Below, piece after piece: positions 1 through 5,630 of a stretch of DNA of 6,473 nt. The number at the start of each line of letters is the position of its first letter. The first letter of the stretch is position 1. The notes below the pieces were generated by a model. That model did not search any database. It was given only the letters and a program-made list of their open reading frames with translations, and was not told where the DNA came from. The stretch lies in contig JAAZNH010000094.1 of the NCBI GenBank assembly GCA_012798365.1, positions 1-6,473 on the forward strand. Reading direction: 5' to 3'. This stretch comes from Methanomicrobiales archaeon. GTDB taxonomy: Archaea > Halobacteriota > Methanomicrobia > Methanomicrobiales > Methanospirillaceae. Made by a program: the position numbers and the translations under genes.

Positions 1-515
1 ACAGGGGTTGCCGCAACAACCGGTGAGACGGGGAGGTCGCCGCCAAGGTCTTCATCGTATTCGCGTTCCGGCGCATCCATGGCAGGTTCTCCCATTGACT
101 CATCTTCAGTAAACAGGGGCAGCGGCGCGTGCGGGGCATGGGGCGCATGGTGGAGCAGGACTTCCTGGCACTGCTCGATACCGGACGTGATCTGGTCAAA
201 CATCGCCTTCTCGGGCGGGATCATCCGCTTGACCTCGTCGCGATCATAGTAGTTGCCCTCCGCGTGGGTCATTGTCAGGCCAAGGATCTTGCGGGAGCGG
301 ATGGTAAAGATGTCGTGGAGCGTCTCTTTTATCGCAAGTGTCTCATCGATGAGGGACCGGGCCTCTTCCGAGAAGGGATCGTCAATGGCATAGACTTTCT
401 TTGTGATTGCCGCAAGCTCGGCGTGCCCTTTCTCGTACGTGTCAGGGGCAATGGCAGTCAGCCGGCCGGTCTCCCGTTCCGACAGGAGGATGCTGCGCAG
501 GTCGTCAAGCTTCAT
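1..515 (-). CDS. gins51: Archaeal GINS subunit Gins51 (Gins15), 3' end outside window
   Basis: Not a complete ORF inside the window; read from ATG at 513-515 leftwards, 171 codons without a stop. GINS binds the MCM helicase (and GAN/RecJ-like protein) to form the archaeal CMG-like replicative helicase. Residues 1 to about 118 look like the alpha-helical A domain of the Gins51 type: N-terminus MKLDDLRSILLSE, then long amphipathic helices and the family's R-x-x-KI signature (RSRKILGL, residues 73-80). Residues about 121-171 are a low-complexity linker with three HAP repeats followed by an acidic stretch. The small beta-rich B domain should follow beyond the left edge. It lies 46 nt after priS on the same strand; a priS-gins51 pair is a known archaeal arrangement and supports the call. 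A GTG two codons upstream (519-521) could also start it, and an in-frame stop lies just before that. No strong ribosome binding site is seen. Confidence 0.85.
   Translation of the reverse strand, partial: MKLDDLRSILLSERETGRLTAIAPDTYEKGHAELAAITKKVYAIDDPFSEEARSLIDETLAIKETLHDIFTIRSRKILGLTMTHAEGNYYDRDEVKRMIPPEKAMFDQITSGIEQCQEVLLHHAPHAPHAPLPLFTEDESMGEPAMDAPEREYDEDLGGDLPVSPVVAATP
123..149 (-). repeat. Three tandem His-Ala-Pro codon repeats in the Gins51 linker
   Basis: Three consecutive 9-nt units, each encoding His-Ala-Pro (residues 123-131 of Gins51), with only third-position differences. They mark the start of a predicted disordered linker between the GINS A and B domains. The encoded tripeptide is exact; the DNA units are not identical. 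Confidence 0.8.
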
Positions 516-561
516 GGTCACGTCTCATCGCATTCAGGCAGGCAGCGGTTCCCCCGTACCC

Positions 562-1692
562 TCACGCAATCTCCGCGATGCCGCGGGCGCAGAGGAAGAC
601 TGCCAGCGCTTCCGGTACTGTAGTGATGCCCTTTTGGAGCTCATAAGTGCTTCCGAGCATCGGCATCTTCAGGTTGAAACTCAGGTTCACCCGCAGGTCA
701 CGGGTGCCGAAGACCACGGCATCCACGAGCGGGTCGAAGTCCGGAAGGTCGCGGATCTCAAGTGACTGGACCCGCATCCCGCTCCCGCCATGGAGGGACG
801 TGGGCATCCGGATCAGCCGCTTGGTATCGGTCGTGACAGGTTCATCGGCAAGAGCTGCACGGGAAAGGAGCCGCTTGCGGAACTCTCCTTCCGGCTGCGC
901 CACGATCGCTGCGAGCACGCGGTTTTTGAAGATCATGCCGGGAGCCCGCGCCCGGACCTCGCGCAGGATGTCCGGCCGGTTTTTCAGGAACGTTGCCGCG
1001 GAGTCCTTCCCGACACCATCAATCCCGGTCAGGTGCCCCATTGCATCCTCGGCCGGAAGACCTCCCAGCCACCCAAGGTACTCTGCCAGGGTTTCCCGGT
1101 ACCGCTTCTGCCACGAGGGACCGTCCGGGAGGTTACCGGCGACCATTGCTGCAGGATCGATCCCGATCCCGCAGACGTAATCGATCAGTTCCCGCCGCTC
1201 GGCACTGCCCCAGCCCCGCAACGCGAGGTCACGGATGTGGACATGGTAGCCGCGGCCCCCGGAGAAGACCAGTTCAATGGTTTTTTTGTCCATCCCGAAC
1301 TCGATCGTGAGCATGTCAAGGAGTTTTAGGGTCTCTTCCTTGACCCGGGCAAGCATCTGGTCGTACGGCCCCCGCACGATATGGTCCGCGTCAAGGTCAA
1401 AGATCAGGTCCGCCCCGCACCAGCCTTTCTCCGCCATGGTACCGGCATCCGGTTTCTCGTAATACGCTGTCGAGAAATAGGCATGCTGGGGGATGAGGTT
1501 CTGGATGTAACTGGTCATCTCGTCCCGGCTAGAGAATCCGATGTGCCGCCGCATCCTTGTTTCGGCTGCGCCCGGGTTGAAGAGGATGAAACCCCACTCC
1601 CGCTGCTCAAGCGAAGGGGGTGACACCAGGATGGTTTTCTGGTAGTACTCGGTAAAACGCTGCCGGAGAAACTCTGTGGTTGCCGGGTTCAT
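562..1692 (-). CDS. priS: DNA primase small (catalytic) subunit PriS
   Basis: 376 aa, a normal length for the archaeal/eukaryotic-type primase small subunit. With PriL it makes the RNA/DNA primers for replication. Landmarks: REWGF at 31-35; the catalytic DLIFDLDADH at 95-104, with metal-binding Asp99 and Asp101; SGGRGYH at 144-150, the nucleotide-binding signature; and DTKRLIRMPTSLH at 289-301, where Asp289 is the likely third catalytic acid and the Arg/His contact the substrate. Pyrococcus-type PriS carries a Cys/His zinc knuckle just after the DxD motif. Here that stretch (residues 104-125) has no cysteine, and the whole protein has only three scattered ones (92, 174, 368), so the knuckle is absent. 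Start ATG 1690-1692 overlaps the elp3 stop (ATGA), with AGGAAG at 1698-1703 five nt before it as a ribosome binding site, so translation is probably coupled. gins51 follows. Confidence 0.96.
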   Translation of the reverse strand: MNPATTEFLRQRFTEYYQKTILVSPPSLEQREWGFILFNPGAAETRMRRHIGFSSRDEMTSYIQNLIPQHAYFSTAYYEKPDAGTMAEKGWCGADLIFDLDADHIVRGPYDQMLARVKEETLKLLDMLTIEFGMDKKTIELVFSGGRGYHVHIRDLALRGWGSAERRELIDYVCGIGIDPAAMVAGNLPDGPSWQKRYRETLAEYLGWLGGLPAEDAMGHLTGIDGVGKDSAATFLKNRPDILREVRARAPGMIFKNRVLAAIVAQPEGEFRKRLLSRAALADEPVTTDTKRLIRMPTSLHGGSGMRVQSLEIRDLPDFDPLVDAVVFGTRDLRVNLSFNLKMPMLGSTYELQKGITTVPEALAVFLCARGIAEIA

Positions 1693-3269
1693 GACAACTT
1701 CCTGATCATATATGGCCCTGTTCGTTCATAACCAAGTTTGCGATAATAGGGCCGGACACCAATCCCGCTCATGATGGCAAGGTTGTGGTAGCCGGCCGCC
1801 TGCGTTATCTCCTCGGCCCGGGCAATGAGGGCCCGCCCGAAGTTCCGGTGCTGCCACTCGGCCTCTTCGGCATCCATCCCGACGGGGACCAGGCTGCCGT
1901 ACACGTGGAGTTCCCGGAGGAGCGCGGCATCTTCCAGTTCCGTTCTGAAGACTGCCGAGGGGAAACGGAGCCGGGCAAACCCGATGAGGGAATCCTCCGA
2001 GACAGCCGAGATGAAGAATTCCTTTCCGCCGCAGGCATCGTATTCAAGGATCCGGATCGCGGCTCCGGCAAGGGAGGGGAGCCGGCCGATTTCCCGGCAC
2101 CGGATGCAGCGGCACTTCCTGCCAAGGGCCTTGAGCCGGTTCTGGGCCAGCTGCCGGAAATTAGAGTGCTTGGAGCCGGCAACAATCAGTTTTGCCGGAA
2201 TATCGCGCTGGATCCGCTGGAGGCGGGTATACTCCGGTATGAGCGATTTGCCGTAGGCAACAAGGTCGATGAGTTCCTCCTCGTTGTACGGGGAGTACTT
2301 CCCCTCCTGCCAGAGCCCCTCGATCTCGGAGCCGGGGGTGACCAGCGTCGGGTAGATCTTCAGAAAGTCCGGCCGGAACCGGGGATCGGAGAAGAGCGTC
2401 TCGAACATCCGGCGGTCATTCTCCATGGATGAGCCGGGCATGTTGGGCATCATGTGGAACCCGACTTTGATCCCGGCATCGCGAAGGAGGGTGTTGGCCT
2501 CCACGGTATCGGCAACCGTGCAGCCGCGCCGGTTGAACGAAAGGATGGCATCATCCACGTGCTGGACCCCGAGTTCCACCTTGGTAACGCCGTACTCCAG
2601 CATCCGGTCAATATGCTCCCGGCGGCACCAGTCCGGCCGGGTCTCGAAGGTTATGGCAACGCAGCGGACCGGCGAGTCCTGGTTGGCTTCCTCCACGGCA
2701 TGGATCTCCGGGGCTTCGGCTGCCGGCGAACCGCCAGGATACGTGTTCATGGCCTCGACACAGCGGGAGACAAACTCCTCCTGGTACTCCACCGGACGGG
2801 CGGTCATGGTGCCGCCCATGACGATCAGTTCGACCTTGTCCACATGGTGGCCCAGGATCTCGAACTGTTCGAGCCGGGCATGCACCTGCCGGAACGGGTC
2901 GAAGTCATGTTCCCGGGCCCGCTTTGCCGCCGGCTCTTCCCCGGTGTAGCTCTGCGGCGAATGGAACGGGTGGTCCGGGCCGCCGGGGCAGGGGAGGCAT
3001 TTGCCATGCGGGCAGGGATACGGGGAGGTCATGACTGCCACCGGGGCAACCCCCGAGAGGGTGCGGGAAGGTTTGACGAGCAGGATCTTCCGGAGGGTCT
3101 CCCTCTCTTCGGGAAGTGCTGCTGCAAGGAGTGCCGAGTTCTTGGGCACCGCGGGAAGCCCGTATTTCCGGCAGACGTCGATCTTGGCGGCAACTACGGG
3201 TGCATCATCGCCGGGTCTGAGTGCGAGGATGCGGGAGATGATCTCCCGGTATGCTGGCCCCTCGTCCAT
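1689..3269 (-). CDS. elp3: Stand-alone archaeal Elp3: tRNA U34 carboxymethyl-forming radical SAM/acetyltransferase
   Basis: 526 aa, typical of archaeal Elp3. The enzyme uses acetyl-CoA and a radical S-adenosylmethionine centre to add the carboxymethyl precursor at C5 of wobble uridine 34 in tRNA. In archaea it works without the other Elongator subunits. Visible: an N-terminal tRNA-binding segment; the 4Fe-4S motif PCPHGKCLPCPGG with Cys86, Cys91 and Cys94 (Cx4Cx2C spacing, as in archaeal/bacterial Elp3); radical SAM core with ETRPDWC (209-215), VELGVQH (231-237) and HMMPNMPGS (272-280); the zinc cysteines 386, 388 and 391 (KCRCIRC); and a C-terminal GNAT domain with LHVYGSLVPVG (454-464), the acetyl-CoA loop QHRNFGRA (473-480) and the tyrosine pair Tyr508-Tyr509. 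Start ATG 3267-3269 lies 8 nt after the UPF0058 stop, without a clear Shine-Dalgarno sequence, suggesting translational reinitiation. Its stop overlaps the priS start. Confidence 0.97.
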   Translation of the reverse strand: MDEGPAYREIISRILALRPGDDAPVVAAKIDVCRKYGLPAVPKNSALLAAALPEERETLRKILLVKPSRTLSGVAPVAVMTSPYPCPHGKCLPCPGGPDHPFHSPQSYTGEEPAAKRAREHDFDPFRQVHARLEQFEILGHHVDKVELIVMGGTMTARPVEYQEEFVSRCVEAMNTYPGGSPAAEAPEIHAVEEANQDSPVRCVAITFETRPDWCRREHIDRMLEYGVTKVELGVQHVDDAILSFNRRGCTVADTVEANTLLRDAGIKVGFHMMPNMPGSSMENDRRMFETLFSDPRFRPDFLKIYPTLVTPGSEIEGLWQEGKYSPYNEEELIDLVAYGKSLIPEYTRLQRIQRDIPAKLIVAGSKHSNFRQLAQNRLKALGRKCRCIRCREIGRLPSLAGAAIRILEYDACGGKEFFISAVSEDSLIGFARLRFPSAVFRTELEDAALLRELHVYGSLVPVGMDAEEAEWQHRNFGRALIARAEEITQAAGYHNLAIMSGIGVRPYYRKLGYERTGPYMIRKLS

Positions 3270-3277
3270 AAAAGAGA

Positions 3278-3544
3278 TTAATGTTCTGCTGCAACTTTCT
3301 GGGTTGCAATCTCAGGAGAATAGTTCACCACGGGGATTGACTGGCCGTGGATATGGGTTACAATCTCGTCACCGAGCGTGAGGAGGGCATCTTTGTGGGC
3401 TTTCTTGTCTTTATGGATATGCACAGGAGAGATTTCCAGGGAATTGTAGCGCTCGGTCTGGATTTCCTCGTTCGTCATGCCCTCGTAGTACTTCTTGATG
3501 TGAATCATCAGCATGTGGAGATGGAGTAACTCTTCCTTTTGCAC
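3278..3544 (-). CDS. UPF0058 family protein (small His-rich archaeal protein)
   Basis: 88 aa, starting at GTG 3542-3544. I recognise the archaeal UPF0058 family from the N-terminus MQKEELLHLHMLMIHIKKYY and the central LEISPVHIHKDKKAHK (residues 36-51). The biochemical role is unknown. Nine histidines (8, 10, 15, 42, 44, 50, 64, 66, 88), several in HxH pairs, could bind metal, which is inference. No membrane segment or signal peptide. The start is firm: upstream in the same frame there is no ATG, GTG or TTG before a stop, and GGCGAT, close to the GGTGAT expected from the archaeal 16S tail, sits 3 nt before the GTG. It is the first gene of the leftward operon, 8 nt ahead of elp3, and is divergent from the ADP-ribosylglycohydrolase gene. 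Confidence 0.88.
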   Translation of the reverse strand: MQKEELLHLHMLMIHIKKYYEGMTNEEIQTERYNSLEISPVHIHKDKKAHKDALLTLGDEIVTHIHGQSIPVVNYSPEIATQKVAAEH

Positions 3545-3582
3545 ACTATCGCCTTCTCTACTACGATCCTTTTTTTGTGGTG

Positions 3583-3593
3583 CACATATACCT
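3583..3593 (-). promoter_or_regulatory. Candidate TATA box for the UPF0058-elp3-priS-gins51 operon
   Basis: On the minus strand this reads AGGTATATGTG. Its centre lies about 45 nt before the GTG at 3544, which would put transcription start near 3562-3564 and leave a leader of about 20 nt that still contains the GGCGAT ribosome binding site. The element is nearly symmetrical and could also serve the plus strand (CATATACC). Position-based inference only. Confidence 0.45.
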
Positions 3594-3597
3594 TATT

Positions 3598-3602
3598 GGT
3601 GA
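3598..3602 (+). promoter_or_regulatory. Ribosome binding site GGTGA deciding the TTG start of the ADP-ribosylglycohydrolase
   Basis: GGTGA matches the complement of the archaeal 16S 3' end and lies 8 nt before TTG 3611. It is the best Shine-Dalgarno match near any possible start of this gene, so it favours TTG 3611 over TTG 3539 or GTG 3629. A TATA-like TTTATATT at 3605-3612 complicates this: if that were the real promoter, the transcript would begin inside the coding region chosen here. Confidence 0.45.
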
Positions 3603-3610
3603 GGTTTATA

Positions 3611-4492
3611 TTGGGTACACTGCGGCACGTGGGATCTTTGGTTGCGCTGGCAATTGGGGACGCGTTGGGTGCGCCTTTGGAAGGATCTCCAAAGCCTGAA
3701 GTCTGGCTGGCAGAATTCCGTTCCGGTGGGCGCCATTTCCGGAAAAAAGGTACAGTTACTGATGACACCCTGCAGGCAGTTGCGGTCGCGGAATCGCTCA
3801 TTGCATCAAAGGGATTTTGTGAAAATGACATTGTTGCAAAATTATCTGAAACCTATATAGTACGGCCTGAATGGTTTGGTCCTACATCAACTTTGTTCTT
3901 TGATCTTGTGCAATCCGGGACCGTGCCGCACCATGCCGCATGGATCGTACACAAAAGGAACCATGGCAGCCGGACGAACGGGAGTGTCATGCGGGGGTTC
4001 CCCCTGGGGCTCTTCTTCCCGGCACCACAGGTCTATGAAATGAGCCTGCTCTGCTCATCACTAACGCACTACGATCCGGTTGCCGGCCATGCATCAGCGT
4101 TCCTGAACGTGATGGTCAGCGATATGGTGCGGGGGGCATCCCGCCGGAAAGCGTTCCGGCATGCATGTTCCCTGTGTACTAAGATTGAGGCGCACCAGAT
4201 GCTCGCAAACTATGATCAGTATGATCCTGATCCTTCCTTAGATAGTGTATTATGCGCACATGCAGCGCTTCATTCTTTCATGACTGCAAAGTCCCTGGAA
4301 CAGGCAGTCCTTTCCGCGGTCAATCTTGGCGGCGACGCGGATACCGTCGGCGCTTGTTGTGGGGCACTGGCCGGGGCATACTGGGGCTTTGATGCGATCC
4401 CGGCCCGGTGGAAAGAGGGACTTGAGGGGTATGACCGGCTCGTGCAGCTGGCGGAGACGGTGTGGGAGGGGAGAGTGGATCGCAGGGCATAA
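3611..4492 (+). CDS. ADP-ribosylglycohydrolase family protein (DraG/ARH type)
   Basis: 293 aa from TTG 3611. Family members are Mg/Mn-dependent hydrolases that remove ADP-ribose from proteins, nucleic acids or small molecules; the substrate here cannot be told. All family landmarks are present, with numbering from TTG: GDALGAP at 16-22; the metal-binding TDDT at 50-53; TNGSVMR at 122-128; THYDP at 152-156; and GGDADTVGACCGALAGAYWG at 240-259, with Asp242 and Asp244 as metal ligands; then IPARW at 263-267. It is soluble with no signal peptide. The frame stays open back to TTG 3539, but the extra residues are hydrophobic, unlike family N-termini, and would overlap the divergent gene's start; the family pattern RxxGxLxxxAxGDALG begins at residue 5 here. 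No ADP-ribosyltransferase or toxin partner is beside it. It is divergent from the replication operon and followed 61 nt later by a membrane protein gene. Confidence 0.92.
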   Translation: MGTLRHVGSLVALAIGDALGAPLEGSPKPEVWLAEFRSGGRHFRKKGTVTDDTLQAVAVAESLIASKGFCENDIVAKLSETYIVRPEWFGPTSTLFFDLVQSGTVPHHAAWIVHKRNHGSRTNGSVMRGFPLGLFFPAPQVYEMSLLCSSLTHYDPVAGHASAFLNVMVSDMVRGASRRKAFRHACSLCTKIEAHQMLANYDQYDPDPSLDSVLCAHAALHSFMTAKSLEQAVLSAVNLGGDADTVGACCGALAGAYWGFDAIPARWKEGLEGYDRLVQLAETVWEGRVDRRA

Positions 4493-4499
4493 TTATCAC

Positions 4500-4526
4500 A
4501 GTTTTTATAAATCTTAATAAAAAACT
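4500..4526 (+). promoter_or_regulatory. AT-rich inverted repeat with TATA box ahead of the four-TM membrane protein gene
   Basis: TTTATAAAT at 4504-4512 is a good archaeal TATA box. It predicts a start near 4533-4535 and a leader of about 20 nt before ATG 4554. It sits in an imperfect inverted repeat, AGTTTTTAT (4500-4508) with ATAAAAAACT (4517-4526), one A unpaired. The same hairpin, just 8 nt after the upstream stop codon, could also help end the ADP-ribosylglycohydrolase transcript. No clear ribosome binding site precedes the ATG. Confidence 0.55.
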
Positions 4527-4553
4527 ATTTTGAAAACTACGGATACAGACTGA

Positions 4554-5402
4554 ATGACAGACAAGGAAAATCCGGATGTAATTGAGGCAAGAAGATTCTG
4601 GGAGTTCTGGATCCTGGCAGCCTCCTGGTGTATTGTCATTGCATGTGTTCTGACCTACATCATTCCATACTTTATAGAGCACAAGGTTTTGCCACCAATT
4701 CTACCTGGTGCTATCCAGTTCTGGCCGTGGATCCCCTTTATAGGACTCCTTATCGTCATTTCTGCCGGACAAATCATATTAAAGATCACCGGCTGGAAAC
4801 TGACTGATGAACAGCAGGAGCTTACTGACCGGTGTTTTTACCTGATTATTGTAATTCTTGTAATTGGCACATCAATTGTGTTTCTCTTTACCCTGCCGGG
4901 GGTTAACCTGTCAGCCACTTACAAGACATGGCCGATCATACTCATTTTACTCATCCCCCTGATTCCCGGAGTAATAATTGCTTATCCTGCCCTTTACCAT
5001 GCAATTCACCCCCTTTCTGAGGAACAGGTCCGGGATCCCCGCCGGAGGGAAATAACCTTGTGCATGCCCTATGACAAGGCATTCGGGCTTTGTGAACAGG
5101 TGCTGGAGAGTCTTGATACGGCACATTTTACCGATGCCAGAGTAATCGATCGGAGTACGGGAACCCTATCGGTTTTTGCGTCCCCCCTCATATTTATGCA
5201 ATTAAAGTTACCAACAAAAATTTCGATATCACTCCTTGAAAAAAATCCCGGCCTGATACAGGTGACTGTTTTCTGTATCACGAAAGAACCAGCCAAACCC
5301 GGGCTAATGATCCCAACAGGCCTGAACGAACAATATCTTACCTACGTCTGCGGATGTCTTGAAAAAAAAACCGAGCTCCTGCAGCAGGTAATTTTCCACT
5401 AA
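4554..5402 (+). CDS. Unrecognised membrane protein: four TM helices plus soluble C-terminal domain
   Basis: 282 aa from ATG 4554. I do not recognise the family. Four hydrophobic segments are clear at about 18-40, 57-77, 94-114 and 126-149, so both ends should lie on the same side, probably the cytoplasm given the short charged N-terminus and the RDPRRR stretch at 160-165 just after TM4. Residues about 166-282 form a soluble domain that reads as helix then alternating beta strands (ITLCMPYDKAFGLCEQVLES at 167-186, then TGTLSVFAS, KISISLL, GLIQVTVFC). Cysteines at 170, 180, 241, 266 and 268 could matter. The beta pattern is faintly like small bacterial domains of the DUF1499 kind, but I would not assign it. 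It has its own promoter and lies in an AT-richer stretch than the genes to the left. It could be lineage-specific or recently acquired. Confidence 0.8.
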   Translation: MTDKENPDVIEARRFWEFWILAASWCIVIACVLTYIIPYFIEHKVLPPILPGAIQFWPWIPFIGLLIVISAGQIILKITGWKLTDEQQELTDRCFYLIIVILVIGTSIVFLFTLPGVNLSATYKTWPIILILLIPLIPGVIIAYPALYHAIHPLSEEQVRDPRRREITLCMPYDKAFGLCEQVLESLDTAHFTDARVIDRSTGTLSVFASPLIFMQLKLPTKISISLLEKNPGLIQVTVFCITKEPAKPGLMIPTGLNEQYLTYVCGCLEKKTELLQQVIFH

Positions 5403-5423
5403 AAATCAGCTATTTATTTTACA

Positions 5424-5436
5424 AGGCATATTGCCT
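5424..5436. repeat. Short inverted repeat AGGCA-TAT-TGCCT
   Basis: Perfect 5-bp arms around a 3-bp centre, 22 nt after the stop of the four-TM gene and following a T-rich run. It could be an operator half-site pair or part of a terminator; its short length allows chance. Confidence 0.5.
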
Positions 5437-5560
5437 ATGTTGTCTCCGGATCAATAAATGAGGTTAGAACAAGAATGGTATATCCGGCAGCGGAGCGGGT
5501 GTGAGTGAGGAGGGTGGACTAGCCATTTTCACCATCCGACCAGTAATTCGGCTCCAATAC

Positions 5561-5607
5561 TGCCCCTTTTTATGGGCAATAATCATAATTTTAGAAGCGA
5601 GATTATT
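5561..5607 (+). promoter_or_regulatory. Promoter region of the seven-TM gene: TATA-like box between hairpin arms
   Basis: TGCCC (5561-5565) and GGGCA (5574-5578) form perfect arms around CTTTTTAT, a TATA-like box. Directly after, AATAATC (5578-5584) and GATTATT (5601-5607) form a second perfect 7-bp inverted repeat. The TATA-like box predicts a start near 5597, inside the second repeat, about 34 nt before the TTG start. This is where a repressor operator would sit, but the role is inference. Confidence 0.45.
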
Positions 5608-5612
5608 ATTTC

Positions 5613-5618
5613 GAGGAG
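5613..5618 (+). promoter_or_regulatory. Ribosome binding site GAGGAG ahead of TTG 5631
   Basis: GAGGAG is a good Shine-Dalgarno match, 12 nt before TTG 5631, somewhat far. In this frame no other start codon exists between the upstream stop TAG (5592-5594) and the first membrane helix, so it supports the TTG start. Confidence 0.45.
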
Positions 5619-5630
5619 AACGATCCAGCT

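Larger units (their letters stand above)
5403..5630. other. 228-bp gap with inverted repeats and a G-rich stretch
   Basis: After the upstream stop there is a T-rich run (tatttatttt, 5411-5420) that could end transcription, then AGGCA-TAT-TGCCT (5424-5436). A purine-rich stretch at 5491-5518 resembles the 3' end of the ADP-ribosylglycohydrolase gene. Then come two neighbouring hairpins at 5561-5607 around a TATA-like box. Short reading frames are present, such as 16 codons from ATG 5458, but none is convincing as a gene. Confidence 0.6.

Noticed and set aside
123..149. HAP repeats as a possible CRISPR-like or tandem DNA repeat
   Set aside because: Units are 9 nt, differ at third positions and keep the reading frame of Gins51, so they are protein-level low complexity.
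129..623. Plus-strand reading frame of 164 codons at the left edge
   Set aside because: Opposite gins51, whose minus-strand translation matches the GINS family and sits directly after priS.
647..1329. Overlapping plus-strand reading frames opposite priS
   Set aside because: Arg/Ser/Pro-rich translations typical of antisense frames; priS on the other strand has all catalytic motifs.
1785..2432. Plus-strand reading frame (215 codons) opposite the elp3 C-terminal half
   Set aside because: Same reason: shadow of elp3, rich in Gly/Pro/Arg, no motif.
2454..3281. Long plus-strand reading frame (275 codons) opposite elp3
   Set aside because: Lies entirely opposite a gene with intact radical SAM and acetyltransferase motifs. 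Such long antisense frames are common in GC-rich DNA; its translation shows no recognisable domain.
3539..3610. Upstream extension of the ADP-ribosylglycohydrolase to TTG 3539
   Set aside because: Would add 24 hydrophobic residues unlike the family, overlap the start of the divergent gene and lack a ribosome binding site; the extension is better explained as promoter DNA.
5458..5508. 16-codon reading frame from ATG 5458
   Set aside because: Too short, no clear ribosome binding site, and no sign of conservation can be judged from one sequence.
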